This document shows, piece by piece, positions 1-13,043 of a stretch of 64,000 bases of DNA. Numbering within the stretch: the stretch's first letter is position 1; each line of letters opens with the position of its first letter. The stretch is from Parascedosporium putredinis (lineage: Eukaryota; Ascomycota; Sordariomycetes; Microascales; Microascaceae): contig CASHTG010000002.1 in the NCBI GenBank assembly GCA_949357655.1, positions 558,001 to 622,000 on the forward strand, given 5' to 3'. Made by a program: the position numbers and the translations under genes. Below the pieces are notes generated by a model. That model ran no database searches and was not told where the DNA came from. It worked only from the letters and a program-made list of their open reading frames with translations.

Positions 1-2131
1 ACATCCGTCCGGTGCACGAACTCGAGGATATCCTTGACCTTGTGCCTTTCTACTTCGAGAACCTGCAAGCACCGGAGCATCATCTTGTATAGCCTATCCG
101 GCAGCTGCCTGCACGTTCGATCGGCATCATAGTACCAGAAAAACATGGTGCGGTTAGCGACGCGATTATTATCGCGAGGCACTTCCTGGACGTCGACGAA
201 GCCCGACTTTTGAAGCTCCGCCATCTTGCCCTGCAATGTGGGTTTCTTCATGAGGGCCTTGTCAGCCACGACCTTTTCGTCCAACCGACCGAACTGCCTT
301 AGAATTCGGGTTAACCGTAGACCCCGCCGACCTGTCATCTGCTCGATGATGGAATCCAGCTCCACTTGGCGGAGGGCTTCCATGACCACGTCGAAGTCGA
401 TAGCCCACTGGCCTTCACCTAGCGTACCGCAGTACCTTGCAAACCGATGCTTGCTCTCGCAGAGAAACAAGTGGCGGCGGAGAAGCTCAACCCTCTGCTC
501 GCCGGTACTCGGCACATTTTCAAATTTGACGTGGCCGTTGCTGGAACCATTTTGCCCGTTGCTAGCCTTTATCGGGGCGGGTTCGTCATCTGAATACAGC
601 TCGTCATCGGTGATGTGTCCGTTCCGAGAGGGTTTGACCGGCCCACCCTGAAGGCCGAGCTCAGCATCTTCGGTAGAAGAGATGACGGCCATTTGCAGTA
701 GGTGGTCACCGATATGAGGGTCAACACTGCTCTTGCCGACCCGTCCAATGTCGGTCGCTAGATTGATCGAAGGATCGAGGCTCTCGAGTATTTCTAGGGT
801 GGTGATGGTGACATCCTTGGCTCCGTCATCAAACATGTCACTGTAGGCACCGTCAATCTTTGAATCCTCTTTACAGCGCGATAGTTTTGTGGTGGAAAGT
901 CTCAAGAGTGCCCTATACACTTCGGAAGTCGTATGGCCAATAACATCAGCGGCGAACCGGCCAAGCCTGTCATTTCTCAAATCAACGAGACACTTTTCGT
1001 AGTTTATCCGCAGAACGGTAGAAGACTAGTGGCGTAGAAGGGTTAGTTGGCGCTAGAGACGGAGATATAAACGAGTTGTGAAAAGCTTACATCCAAAACC
1101 CGCCTCTTCGTGCTTGAAGGCGCCGGGGTCCCATTGGCCTCTCCATTAACCAGTTTTCTCTTCTTGGAGCTTGGGAAACCATCTTCAGCGTCGAGTTTAC
1201 GCTTTAGAACTTTGCCACGATCTCTAGCAGCGCGCAGCATGCCGGCCTTCTCTCGCCCAAGGTCTTCCTTAGCCTTGAGAGATTTGGCAGTTGTCGCCTT
1301 CTTGGTGTATTCTTGTTCAATCTCGGCATATACGGTTTCGGGATTGGCGAATGATTCAGCGTCGACAACTTCAAGGATTTCGAACTGTATCAGGCGGCCG
1401 ATAACTTCGTGAAGGTGAAAGACGGATTGTATCGTAGACCCTGGTTTATTGGACACCACGCCGTTGCCGTTGCTGTTGCCGTTCATCCCGACTTCAGTAT
1501 GAGCTTCGCCGTTCCCATTGGTGGCAGGGGCTGCCGCGCCGCCTCCATGACCGCCAAAGGCTTGGGCAAGATCGGCAATCTGCACATAACCTAGGGAAAA
1601 TAGATTTCGGACGACCTCTTGCTCCGCCTCCCCATACTGTTGCCCCACAAGGTCTACGATTCGGCCTATGCGTAGGATGTTGTAGCAGGAATGGACATTT
1701 GCTTCGTACGTTGTGACTTTCGTGTCTTTATTGACGTTATAATATGCGAGGTTATGCTGAATCAGTACAGCAAGGCCATGGCGCACTTGAGGAGGGTGTA
1801 GGCCGGTTCGTTCGAAGAGTTGGGGCATGCGACTGGGTCCCCTTTGGAGGAGGGCTTCGATAACACGCTGAATTGGAATCCGCAAGTTAGCTTGACGATT
1901 TCAAGGAGAGCACCAGACTGGCCACATGCTCGCTTCGTGGCCGCTTCGAAGGGTCGGAGAGCAGTATAAATTGGAGGGACATACCGAGGGAAGTTCGCCA
2001 AAGGTGTCATTGACAAGCAGGGCGCAGAGCTCTGCTGCATGTTTAGACTGCACACAAATTGCGTTCATATTAGAAGCTGTTTGGACACACGGTTCCTCAA
2101 TGATGAACGAGGATTTTCTTACCACAATCAT
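1..2131 (-). CDS. RPC82: DNA-directed RNA polymerase III subunit Rpc82 (RPC3), 3' end outside window
   Basis: This is the C82/RPC3 subunit of nuclear RNA polymerase III. In the known family it joins C34 and C31 in the initiation subcomplex that opens tRNA and 5S promoters. Four exons are visible: 2131-2123 (codes MIV), 2047-1985, 1867-1091 and 1025 to the left edge. Donors are GTAAGA, GTATGT and GTAAGC. The joined N-terminus has the family signature SKHAAELCALLVNDTFGELP, followed by winged-helix segments (RVIEALLQRGPSRMPQLFER). A Lys/Arg-rich stretch and a Gly/Asn-rich linker interrupt the middle. Exon 4 continues with INYEKCLVDLRNDRLGR and further winged-helix sequence up to FVHRTD at base 3. 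The start rests on the 9-base first exon, which is the least certain part; an upstream ATG in the same frame is possible. No frame break was found, unlike most other genes here. Confidence 0.9.
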
Positions 2132-2867
2132 GGCTGAAAAACAAGCGGTAACGCAGGGGGTGGCCGAATCGAACAAGCAGATGGTGGAGCCGTCGCCGGA
2201 TGGAGGGGTGGCTGAAAGGATCAGAGTATGAATGCAAGATGAACAGGAGGGGATGATGGAATCTGCTGCTCCAAGAGATCCTCTCACTATCTCTCGCGAG
2301 AGCTTCCGCAATCAATCGGACGCTACCGGGGCTTCATTGAATGCTGGTGCGATTAGACGACCGAATGGCAAGAAAAAGAGGTGGGTAGAATGCGCGGAAA
2401 TGATATTCTCGTAACATTTGATCCTCGACTGTTCTGATGAGTCTTCTTTTTTTTTCCCCAGCCTGCACCAAATCCCCCTCCATAGTGGAGTCGCTGGTCA
2501 GCTGCGCAAGCGCAGGAACTATGACCTGTATGGACGGCACCAGAGCACCTTGCTGCAAGAGCCAGCTCGGGAGAAAGAGAGGAAAAATTTGGACAGAGTG
2601 GGGGTGACTAAACAGCTGGCAGAAGGCAGGTTCCAGCTGGCAGGAAGTTCTGGCTCGGTCGGAAAATCAGACACAAGGAGGTTGAGTGATTTCAGTTCCT
2701 CGGGAAAATCACCTGACCAATTGGAGCTTGCCGAAAATAAGACGGAGACACCAAAGATCTTCTTTTTAGCTGTGTTGACCACACAGCAAGTTCGTCCAGA
2801 TCGATCACGCAAAGCACAGGCTGCCCCGATCGTTGTCCACCGCGACATCCATCCGACCGTTTAGACA
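2132..2867. promoter_or_regulatory. Divergent promoter region between RPC82 and QCR2
   Basis: About 740 bases separate the two start codons, so both genes are probably driven from this stretch. It contains T-rich and C-rich tracts but no TATA box or named operator that I can defend. Short ORFs in it have no recognisable protein features. Confidence 0.5.
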
Positions 2868-4429
2868 ATGATCTCGAGATCGTCCGTTGCCCGATTGGCC
2901 CTTGGGGCCACGCGCTCCGCGCGCCCTTTCCAGGCTCGAGGATTCGCCGCTGCCGCCTCCGGCTCTTCGTCGTTCGAGACGTACGATGCCGCCGGTATCA
3001 AGGTCGCCTCAAGGGATGCCCACGGCCAATTGGCCAAACTCGCCGTCGTCATCAAGGCCGGTACCAGATATCAATCCGTTCCCGGCCTCACCGCCGGTCT
3101 GGAGGGATTTGCCTTCAAGGTCGGTTCGCCCCAACCCAATTCGTCTCCCTCTCCATCCCCCCTTGTTGATTCGTGCAATTGAGCTAAAATTTTCCGTCCT
3201 CGTCGCAGAACACCACCAAGCGCTCCGCCCTCAGGATCACGAGAGAATCCGAACTCCTCGGCGGCCAGCTGAACGCCTACCACACCCGAGAGGCTCTCGT
3301 TCTCGAGACCGCTTTCCTCCGAGAAGATCTCCCCTACTTCGCCGAGCTCCTCGCTGAAGTCCTCACCCAGACCCGCTATACCAGTATGACGGACCCATCA
3401 TGCCTTCTATGCGCGCCCTCTTGCCGTATGAGTGCTAACTGAAACTCTCCCTTAGCTCATGAGTTCCACGAGGAGGTCGGACTCGCGATCCACCTCAAGC
3501 AGCTCAAGATCGCTTCCAACCCTGCCGCCATCTCTCTGGACGCCGCTCACGCCGTTGCCTTCCACAACGGCCTCGGTGCCCCGTGTATCCCCAGGCGTCC
3601 ACTCCCACCAACCGCTATCTTGATGAGTACTCGGTTGCCGCCTTCGCCGAGCAGGTCTACGCTAAGCCCAACATTGCCCTCGCCGCCGACGGCGCCTCCC
3701 AGGGTGCCGTCGCCCAGTGGGCTTCCAAGTTCTTCAACGAGGTTCCCTCCTCCAGCCAGAGCCCCAAGGCCAATGCCACTACTTATTATGGTGGTGAGCA
3801 GCGCATCGACAGCAAGGTTGGCAACGCCATCACCATCGCCTTCCCTGCGTCCGGCCCTGAGGCGTCCGTGCTTGCTTCTCTCCTCGGCGGCCAGTCCTCC
3901 ATCAAGTGGTCTCCCGGCTTCTCCCTCCTCTCCAAGATTTCCGCCTCCACCGGTGCCACCGCCTCTTCCCAGAGCTTCGCTTACTCCGATGCGGGTCTCT
4001 TGACCATCTCCCTCTCCGGCTCCACCGCGTCCGTCGCGCAGGCTGCCCAGGAGGCCGTCAAGGCTCTCCAGAGCGTTGCCGCTGGCTCCGTCGGCAAGGA
4101 CGAGATCACCAAGGCCATTGCCAACGCCAGGTTCGATGCCCTTGAGAAGACCCAATCCTCCAAGGAGTCCATCATCTCTGTTGGCTCCGCTCTTGTCCAC
4201 GGCACCCAGGCCGTCCAGGCTGCCGACCTTGTCAAGAGCTACTCCTCCGTCACCCCCGCCAAGCTTCAGCAGGTACGAGTTCCCTCCCTCTTTCTCCTAT
4301 TTTGGGGTTTCCGTAATCTAACAAGGACTATAGGTTGCCAAGACCCTCCTCGAGGGCAAGGCCAGCGTCGCGACGGTCGGCGACCTTCACGCCCTTCCTT
4401 ACGCGCAAGACTTGGGTCTCAAGGTATAA
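2868..4429 (+). CDS. QCR2: Cytochrome b-c1 complex core protein 2, mitochondrial (apparent one-base frame break)
   Basis: This is a core subunit of respiratory complex III in the mitochondrial inner membrane, from the M16 peptidase-like family but non-catalytic. Exons are 2868-3119, 3209-3383, 3456-4272 and 4334-4429. The N-terminus (MISRSSVARLALGATRSARP) is Arg/Ser/Ala-rich, as expected for a mitochondrial presequence. The body has the family strings RSALRITRESELLGGQLNAY, FHEEVGLAIHLKQLKIA and the closing LPYAQDLGLKV. The frame breaks once at the CCCC run at 3579-3582; one added C continues the reading as APVYPQASTPTNRYLDEY. With that base the CDS is 1341 nt, or 446 residues, normal for the family. 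I infer a sequencing or assembly error rather than a pseudogene. Confidence 0.93.
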
Positions 4430-7400
4430 AAGTATAGAGTGAGATCGGGTTGCCTTGTCAATGTAGTATTAAACAGTCATTTAGAGCTTAGGGGAGCCGG
4501 ACAGTCCACTTTGTGAATATAAGCACTCATATTTCCTTGCCTGTATACAAAGCCGCAGAAGCCTAGAATCCTCCTCGCTCGACGAGGAGAAGGGCCCGTA
4601 TTCAAAACAAAGATAACTCGGGGGTTTGGGCTCAAATCTTCGAATAAAAATAATAGAGTGTCTAGTTGCTTTTTTCTCTAACCCATCGTCCCCTCCGCTT
4701 TATAGACATCGTCTCTCACAACGGCAACGTCTTACCTCTCACTTACCATGTGATGCCCAAAGCCTCCAGGCTTCAAACCCCGAGCTTTCCATCGAGCGCA
4801 CTATGCACCCCTGATACCTAGTGACTCCTTTCCAGCCTCATCAAGCCAGAAAGGGAAGCCTAGCTCTTGGGCGCGAAAGAGGCGAGCCAGACAAGAACCT
4901 GGTTCGTTTGGGTTTTCAGGCCCAAAGGTGATCTCTCGACTCGGCACCACGTTGGGCTGAGAAAGGGGATATGTTAACGACTGATATTCATTGTATCTTG
5001 CCGCGAGAAGACCGTTTCCCGGTTCTCCGTTATGGAACTAGAGTCTTGCTACAGGCACCCTTGCGAAATATCGATATTCATACGTGGACCCTTTTGAGGC
5101 GATTACCCGGCTTATGCTTGGTGGGCAGACGTACTTCGCCTCGATGAGGGGGCTTGGGGTTAACATAGGCTCTACATGTAGACATTGATGCCAGATGGGT
5201 GACCCTCGCTTCTCTAAGTCATACCGCTGCGTCCTAAAGCTCGGCTCAATACCAAGCCTATTTTTTTCTAGCTTTCATGACAAAACACTGACTACATGTA
5301 GTCGGCACCGAGACTTTTCCAAGTTTTCGGTGACACACATATCCTTTCACTATCCTCACCTGAACACGAGGTATTAGAGCGGGAACGAAAAAAATGGTTG
5401 AAAAGTAATGCCCCGAGGCTAAGCAAAAGCACGAGGTCAAGAAGGGCGTGCACACTTCCGTGTTGAGGGCTATGCTGGACCTTTGATGCCAGAGTTTCGG
5501 GGAGCCGGCCGAGGAGGCTTGAAGGGCGACAGACCTCAAGCGCTTGGCGTTGAGCCTGGCTACGTCCATCTTCGGCCCATTGATCATTGGATGTAATAGT
5601 GGGAGAATAACCTGTGGGGCGCTAATAGCTCAATTTGGCTCCCCGAAGTTTCACATCAGAAGCTCAAGGGGAAACATGATCGAAGCACAGAGAAGAACTC
5701 GGACGAATCCGCACAGCGTATCCCTGTCCCTGAGCCCAACAACGCCCTTTGCACTTTCTTTTCCTCAGGGCCCCGAGAGACAAAGGGGACACACAGGACA
5801 ACGAGAAAAGAAAATCAAGCCATCAATTGATCAACCTACACAATAGCTGGTAGAGGGATTAAAACTTTGGCCAGGCAAACATTGGATCGCAGCATATAGA
5901 TACCTTGATTGCTTGCAAACATGCTCAAACCCAAGTGAGCACGAAGTCAAACATCAGGTCCAAGTCGTCCCCGAAGCTTCCCCATCACGTAACCTAAAAC
6001 TCGCAACACTCCCCGTCAACCATTAACCGATTTCTTGAATGAGCCCATAGCCCTGGTGCAATGTTGTCGGGGAGGAGGTACAGCCCACATGTTGTCGAGA
6101 ATTGACCAGGCTCAATGCTCTTTACGGATTTGTGCATTTCTCGTCAGTTCCAGGACTCGGGTCTAAGCGGTGTCAATCTCACGTTTCTCTTCACCAAGCT
6201 GGGTGACTCGAGACGCCCATGTTTCGTCTCTTTGCCATCTGGCATTGCGGGTCTACCTCCTTTTTCTGCTGCTAGTTCTTCAACTTTTGTCCTCAAGCTC
6301 ATAATTCTACTATTCCCTGTCCCTCATTTTTTGCGTCGTCGATCCACCTCTCCGTTGCAGCCATGACAACAGCGACGGGCATTGGTCAATGACTTGGGAA
6401 ATGCTACAGGGATACCTGAGATCACTGGAGAGATGGTGATCCACCCCAAGTCTCATCCCAAATTCGCACCAGCTAAACGCGGAGTTTGCGCCAGGCATTT
6501 GCTAAAATAGGAATCAGATCATGCTGACGGATTTCTATGTACAGTGCTCTACATATAGACACTGTACGGTATCTTGAGGGTCAAGGTTCCAATTTCCGTT
6601 TTGCGTAGTGACAGCACCGTATGATTCTAAAGTAGCTACCACTGCACAGTGTCATTTTCGTGTCTTCGCTCTGTGTCCTTCCCCGGGGTTCCAGAGAGAA
6701 CATTTGAGCACTAGAGCGAGCGGAATGAAAACAAGTGCGAAAAGGATAAAAAAGAGTTCCCGTACGTGTTATGTATTTCCAGGCTCTGATTAAGTGGGCA
6801 GGTACATCGCATCCTCCCACCCCTTGTCAAAACCTCAACCTCCATCCATCATCCGCCTTTGAGCGCTCCCACTACCTGGGCTGTGTGTTCAACTGTGTTT
6901 TCTACCCTTTGGTGGTATTATCCTTTTTTTCCCATCCCCCAATTAACCATCCAGCGAAATTCGCCCAACGATCTCAAGTTGCCCATTTTGCGGCAGGTCT
7001 TGAACACCTCGAGGATCGGGGCAGCTTGCAAAGACTCTCCCGTCTTTCCAATCTCCTTCTCCCGCCGACACTCCCTTCGTCCTACGCAGATCGGGCCCTC
7101 CATCCAATCCCCCTAAACCGCCATCCATCCTTCGACCTCACTCGCTCTTTCCCTTCCATCGGGTAAGTCACCTGGAAACTCTAGCTCCATATCTCCTCCG
7201 CCTCCGTCAATGTTTGATCCCATCTCCCATTCAACAAGTCGCTTCCACCAGCTCCTTCCATCATTGCAGCTTTCTTGGCTTTCTGGCCTCTATTGTGTGG
7301 TTGTGCTCTGAATGAGGCTTGTCGGCTGCAACCTCGTCTGGACTAACCGCCCATTGCTCGTTCTTCCGACCCCCTTGGCCTTGCCATCTCCAACCCCTAT

Positions 7401-8003
7401 CCCCATCGTCCTTCACAGGAGCTTCCTATTTTTTCAATCGCCATCTCCTCGTTGATCTCGCACCTGCTAGTGCATTTCGCTGACTGATGCAAGCAGCTGT
7501 TTTGTTGCTAGCCTTTCCCTGCCCCTTTGCCCAGCTCATCAACCCTCCCCCGAAGCGGCCCTCGCGAGAGGTCTCGAATCCCTCTGCAGGCAGTTCCACG
7601 GATTACTTGCTCTTCAAAAGTGACTTGGTATGCACAATTGGCCCCTTCATATCCCCCACCTCTGCGACTTGCTTGCGGTGCTGGTATCACTGGTCATAGA
7701 TGGTTCCCTGCCCTCTAGGAGCTGCCTCAACATAGCTCTCGTTTCTTTCCCGCGTCCTTTATATTACTCGGAAGACACTACACGCATAATGTCACAGACT
7801 TAGGATCTCACGCTAACTTTGCTTCTTCACATATAGCCCAGCAAGCTGATCATAATTCCTTACCAGCGAAATTTCTCTAGCGCAAATTTATTGTGCGACT
7901 AGAACCCCAACGACCGTTACGAAGGCATGACCCAGTTGAAGTAGAATACCGACCAACGATTAAGAACGAGGCTATACCGGGTTTTCCATTGATTTCGCAA
8001 ACC
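4430..8003. other. Intergenic region and probable long 5' leader of the Pbp1 gene
   Basis: There is no supportable coding region in about 3.6 kb. The left part holds the QCR2 3' flank. From about 6800 the sequence becomes CT-rich, typical of leaders of fungal housekeeping genes. A possible leader intron runs from GTAAGT at about 7163 to the acceptor ending at 7837, with a GCTAAC branch site near 7811. A five-codon upstream ORF lies at 7927-7944. Confidence 0.45.
7927..7944 (+). promoter_or_regulatory. Short upstream ORF in the Pbp1 leader
   Basis: An ATG is followed by four codons and a TAG, 59 bases before the first plausible in-frame ATG of the Pbp1 homologue. If the leader is transcribed as inferred, it could lower translation of the main frame. 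There is no evidence of use beyond its position. Confidence 0.25.
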
Positions 8004-11000
8004 ATGCCTGTACCGAAGAAGGATGACAGATCTGGCGGGTCAGGTCGTGTGCAAAATGGTTTGTCCCCCTTTCCTCCTGCTCTTGTTGCATTCCATCCTC
8101 TACCGCCCCTGCTAACCGTTATCTTAGGGAATCGATCCGGATTTCGTACCGACACCGCCATCTCGAACAGCCGCTATGGCAACGAACGAACCCTGAAGGC
8201 CTGGGTTCCCGATAACGCCGATACGTTCGGTGATAGCCTTGAAGGGAACAGCTCCTCTGGAGCCTGGGACCAGTTCGCTGCCAACGAGAAGCTTTTTGGC
8301 CTCCAGACGGACTACGATGAGAACATGTATACCACCGCTATCGACAAGAGTCATCCACAGTATAGAGCGCGCCGCCGCCGCGGAAAGGAAAGCTCGAGAA
8401 ATCGAGAGGAGTACCGCGGTAACGTCGCACGTGGCTGAGGAGCGCATTATGGACTTTGCGGGCGGTGGTGATCTCAACGGTGACGAGGAGGATAAGTAAG
8501 TCATTCACCCACGCCTCGACCTCCGAGTCAAGACACGACTAGCCACTAATGTTTGCCGTCTCTTCTTTTCAGATACTCTGGCGTCAAGCGTCAAGACCCG
8601 GCCCCACCATCGGGTCGTGAAAACAAGTACATGCCACCGGCCAAACGGGCGCCGACCTCCAAGGCCACTGTCATTGGCGCGCCCGTCGACCCGGCCATTA
8701 TCTCTTCCCAGCTCAGGGTTTCCCAGCCCAAGAAGGCCGGCCAGCAGGGCGCAACAACGTCACCTGTCCCCACCCCCAAGCCTGCGGAAGAATCCAAGGC
8801 ACCCAACGCTCCTGAAAAGGCTCCCACCCCCGGCCAGACCAGACCAAGGGAGAGAAGACATCTGAAGCGAAGAGCAAGGATGTGAAGACGACTGAGCCCT
8901 CCTCCACCGAATCAAAACCCGCTGATAACACCGCGACCCCTCTCGCTCTCCTGCTGTTCCTTCCGCAACAAGTACGAGGGGAACGACACCCAAAACTGGT
9001 GAAGCCACGCCTAGTGCGACCGCAACCGTGGAGCGTGACGTGCTCAACTCTTTTAAGAGCTTCGCGAGAGGCCAGAGGAACCAAGCTGAGCGGGTTCGCA
9101 TCGGCAAGGCCAAGGCTGATAAAGAGGTCAAGCTGACAGAGTTGAAGAACTTTGCAAGCACGTTCAAACTGTCCACGCCTGTCCCCAGTGACTTGATTAG
9201 TATTATTGCCAAGGATCCTGCGAGACAAAAGGAAATCCAGGCGAAGGCTCTGCAGAATGCCGAAGAAGTCCTCCGTTCCAAGGATGTGAAGCCCAAGGAA
9301 GTCACGACCAAGGAGACGCCTCCCAAGCAGAGCACCGAGCCCTCCACCCCAGCTCCCGCAGAGCAGAAGCCCGCACCCCGCCCGACCCCTTCTCACACGT
9401 CTTCTCATCCCAACTCCCAACAGAACCGCCACGGCGGTGGGCGTCAAGCGTATGGAGCCTCCAACTTCAACGGCCAGCAGTTCCGTAACGATCGCGGAGG
9501 CCAACATCCACCGCAGCCACGGACCACCGGCAACCTCGCCCAGCGTATCAAGATGCACCAGACGCCCCAAGTGTCTGTTCAGATTGACGGTCGTGTCCCT
9601 CCCACAGCGCCGACGGGTGGCAACGATGGCTCTTTCAACCGGCGCCTCAGTGGAACGCCAGGCCATGCGAACAAGCTCAACCCCAACACGCAAGAATTTA
9701 GGCCCAACGCCTTTGCCCCTAGCTTCAGCCCGGCCAACCCGAGCACAGCCTCTAGCCCCAGGTCCAACGTCACGAGTAATCTCCCAGACGCCGCATCAGC
9801 GTCGCCGGTTCGACAACTCATTCGACGCAAGACCAAGGCTGTCGATTGTAAGAAGTGTGATATCCTTGCCCATGTCAAGACCACAAAGGCTCTAGCGCGG
9901 AACGGGGATGACAATGCTGGTCTTCGTCCCACGTACGACACGCCCCCGACCTGGAGGCAGCTGTTGGACGAAAAAGAGAAGTCGGATTCGACCATGCTCC
10001 TCACGTATAAGCAATACTTTGAGCGGAACCCGTTCGCTGGGCCTCCCGGTGCCGTCTCCACGCCCAACCCCTCCCACATCATGCCCATGGCCCATCAGCA
10101 TCAACTACCGTTCCATCTCCAGCACGGAGCGCACAATATGCCTGCCCGCCCTCGCCCCATATGCCGCCTATGCAGATGCATGTTCCCCCTCAACACACGC
10201 CTCATGTTGGCTACGCGAGTACGGATGATCATCGGATGATGCACTCGAACTCTGCGCAATCATTTGCGTCGCCGAGGATGGCCCAAGCCCCCGTCTATGC
10301 TCCGGCTGTGAATTCACCGGCCCAGGTACCATACGGGCAGCCCGTCATGCAGCCATATGCTCCCACCGCGCCTCACATGGGCCAGTACCGGAGCTTTTCG
10401 AACAATCCCCAGTACATGCCGCAACAACCCGGCCATATGGGCTCTCCGATGATGGTTCAGCACCAATTCGTTGCGGGACCCCAAGGCATGATGATGGCTC
10501 CTCCGCAGATGCAAATGTTCCACACCTCTCAGGGCCAGTTCATCCCTCCCGGGGCCGTCGCCGTCCCTCCCCAACCGATCACCGGTTCCAACGGATACCC
10601 GAGCCCTGGCCGGCCTGCAGCGCCGCCCATGTCTCATCAAGGATCCGCTCAGGGTCAACCCTACGGTATGAGCCCCAGTATGGCTTACCAGCAGCCCGTG
10701 TATACGCCGCAGCAGCCTAGCCCCAGTAAGTGCTATGACTGAACGGCCGGCGGGAAGGAAACTTTGCTAACGTCTGATGCCTTGCATCGTATAGTGAACA
10801 ATGCGCGAGGTTACGGAAGCCCTGCCGCTCACCACTACGGAAGCAGTCCCCAGCACATGCATCACTTTGGTGGTCCGCAGCACAGGGCCGGTAGCAACAA
10901 CTACGGAAACAAGAACTACAATGCCCACGGCCAGCAGCATCAGATGAACCAAAACAACCACACTGCTCCTTCCGGACCCCAGGCAAGGGCGCCCGACGGC

Positions 11001-11018
11001 CCTGAGGAAGCGAAATGA
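8004..11018 (+). CDS. PBP1: Ataxin-2 homologue, poly(A)-binding-protein-binding protein Pbp1 (LsmAD and PAM2; several frame breaks)
   Basis: The family binds Pab1 and acts in stress granules, mRNA stability and polyadenylation. Exons are 8004-8058, 8128-8495, 8573-10725 and 10795-11018. The LsmAD domain is clear: SGFRTDTAIS, LKAWVPDN, WDQFAANEKLFGL, DENMYTTAIDKSHPQY, then AERKAREIERSTAV. A PAM2-type motif, KLNPNTQEFRPNAFAPSF, should bind the Pab1 MLLE domain. The C-terminus is Pro/Gln/Met-rich. The frame breaks near 8366 (probably a lost AG dinucleotide), 8855, 8965 and 10155; restoring them gives 934 residues. The N-terminal SM (Lsm-like) domain expected in the family is not visible upstream, so the true start is uncertain. 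Identity is firm; the 5' end is not. Confidence 0.88.
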
Positions 11019-13043
11019 GTTGGGCGGTCTCCCGATATAACTCATAACCGCGACGCTTCGGTGTCGCGCTCTAGCGCCGGTTATCAAGGTCGTTCAATGG
11101 TGTCTTCAATAGCCACTTACCCACCTAAGTAAATCGCCACTCTTATCAACCATACGGCACAAATCACGATGTTCCTTTTCTTTTTTTCTTTCCTTTGGAT
11201 CATCGTGGTCTACTTCAACCTATTGTCTCAGCGGCTTGGGCCTCGAGGTGGCCCCGCATAATAACCTCATATTCAAAATTCGAAAGCATCTAATGCTCGA
11301 GGTCTACAATAGACGAAGGCAGAGTAACGGCATGTTTTACCTTTACCAGTGGCAGAGTATTGGTAGGCACAAAGGGGATCATCCATCTCCTTTTCTTTTT
11401 CCACTTTCTTTGTTCCATATCTATCTCCTCCTCTTTGCCTACTAGCAGCACCATTGTCAGAACCAAAGGTGAAACATTACTTTCACTCACCTTTTGGTTC
11501 TTTGGCTCTTGCTCCCACTATAAGATGTGAAAGTGGGCTCAGGTGTAACGACACACAAGGATACTCTTTGTATGTATCTAAACAAAAGCATCTTAACTGG
11601 CAGCTGGATGTGTGGAGCAGGTGGAAAGTTACATGAGGAATACAAACATGTCACCCCAGCACAAAGGGCAAAGGGCTCTCAACTCTCCAGCACCCTTTGC
11701 CTTTGGCGGCATCTTTTGTGGGCTATCCGGGGGCAGCAATTCTATAGCCTGTATTCTTCAACCTTGTACCCTCACATTGTTAAGCCTAGAGGGGTTTTTT
11801 TTTTTTTTTTAAATTGAGACGAGGGATCATAGGTGGAGGCGGGGGAATATCGCTTTGTCAAGGTCGAGATTGGGGTTGGCAAAGGGCAAAGCAATCTCGA
11901 GAGGGGAGGAAGCAAGGAAGGCCAGGACAGCCGCACATCTGCTCCGTTCCGAATGACTTTGGCCAGTCGCAGCGGGGGAGTGAGGCCGGTACCAGGCGGA
12001 TAGGGTTCTAGGGGTTCGTGCAGGGATCCAAGGACGGACGGAGGAAAGCTAGCTTGAGGTCTCGAGGCGAAAGAGGGAAAAAGAAGGGGAAACTAGGCAA
12101 TCCCCAAAAGCCTTGGGTTGAGCAGCGCTTGAGACGCGGGGAGGGGGAAGCTTCTCGTCGTCAGCCGCCGTCTTCTATCGGAATACAATATCGCTCATAA
12201 CTCAAACTACGTGCTTGGTCTCAGATTCCATAATGTCGTGCCATTTTCGTACTTGGTCAATGACTCTTGAAGTATTTTTTTCGTCCCTCTCTTTTTTTTT
12301 TGGATGGGTCTCTTCTATAGGCACATTGTTTTCCCTTTGCCGTTCTTCCTGTGGCGAAGCGATTCGAAACTCGGGGTGTTGTTTTAGGAGGCCAGGCAAT
12401 TCCTGGGAGAGCGTCCTTTACCCGTCCTGGAGTGATGGGCATGAAAAGGTGATATGATACGACTACATATTATTGAACGACACACGCAAGACTGCAGTGC
12501 GAGTCTCCTCATCGCCCACCTTACTCGGAACAATGAGTATATGCCCCATCGAGAATGCTATTTTTCAACGGTTGTTTTATTTCTACCGAAAGGGACAAAG
12601 TAAGAAAAAAAACAATAACACTAGAAGGTCCCAGCCTATGTCCCTAAAACGCCCCAAATATGTGAAACAAAGGAGGAAAAGGAAAAGAAAATTCCAACTC
12701 GAGTCCAACTTGGGTTGATGAGACGAATATGGATAAGAAGAGAAGAGAAAAGAAGAAGAAAAAACAAAAGCCCAGATGAAGAAGATTCCAATCTCTTTTT
12801 TTCTGGCGGGAATCTTGGAAAAGCAATGACAATCCGAAAGGGGAGGGGAGGAGAATGGTGTGTCGATGTCTCGGTTTTTACTGTTGCGGAGGGAAAGGCT
12901 CCCTATTCCTTGTCCCTTGGTATCCCTCACGCCTATTCTCACTTCTGTATTCTACCATATGACACAATCTTCACGACGTAAACTTCGATAGCCCTTCAGT
13001 CGCTAGTCTCCACGAACTGGCCTTGGAAACAGCAAGGTGCCTC
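11019..13043. other. Convergent intergenic region between PBP1 and the AA11 gene
   Basis: This holds the 3' flanks of two convergent genes. It contains a run of 16 T (11795-11810) and a purine-rich stretch around 12720-12780. Small ORFs are low-complexity (poly-Phe/Ser or Lys/Arg) and unsupported. Confidence 0.5.

Noticed and set aside
5483..5650. 11-bp inverted repeat (TTCGGGGAGCC) near 5486 and 5637
   Set aside because: Too short and too widely spaced to separate from chance in 64 kb.
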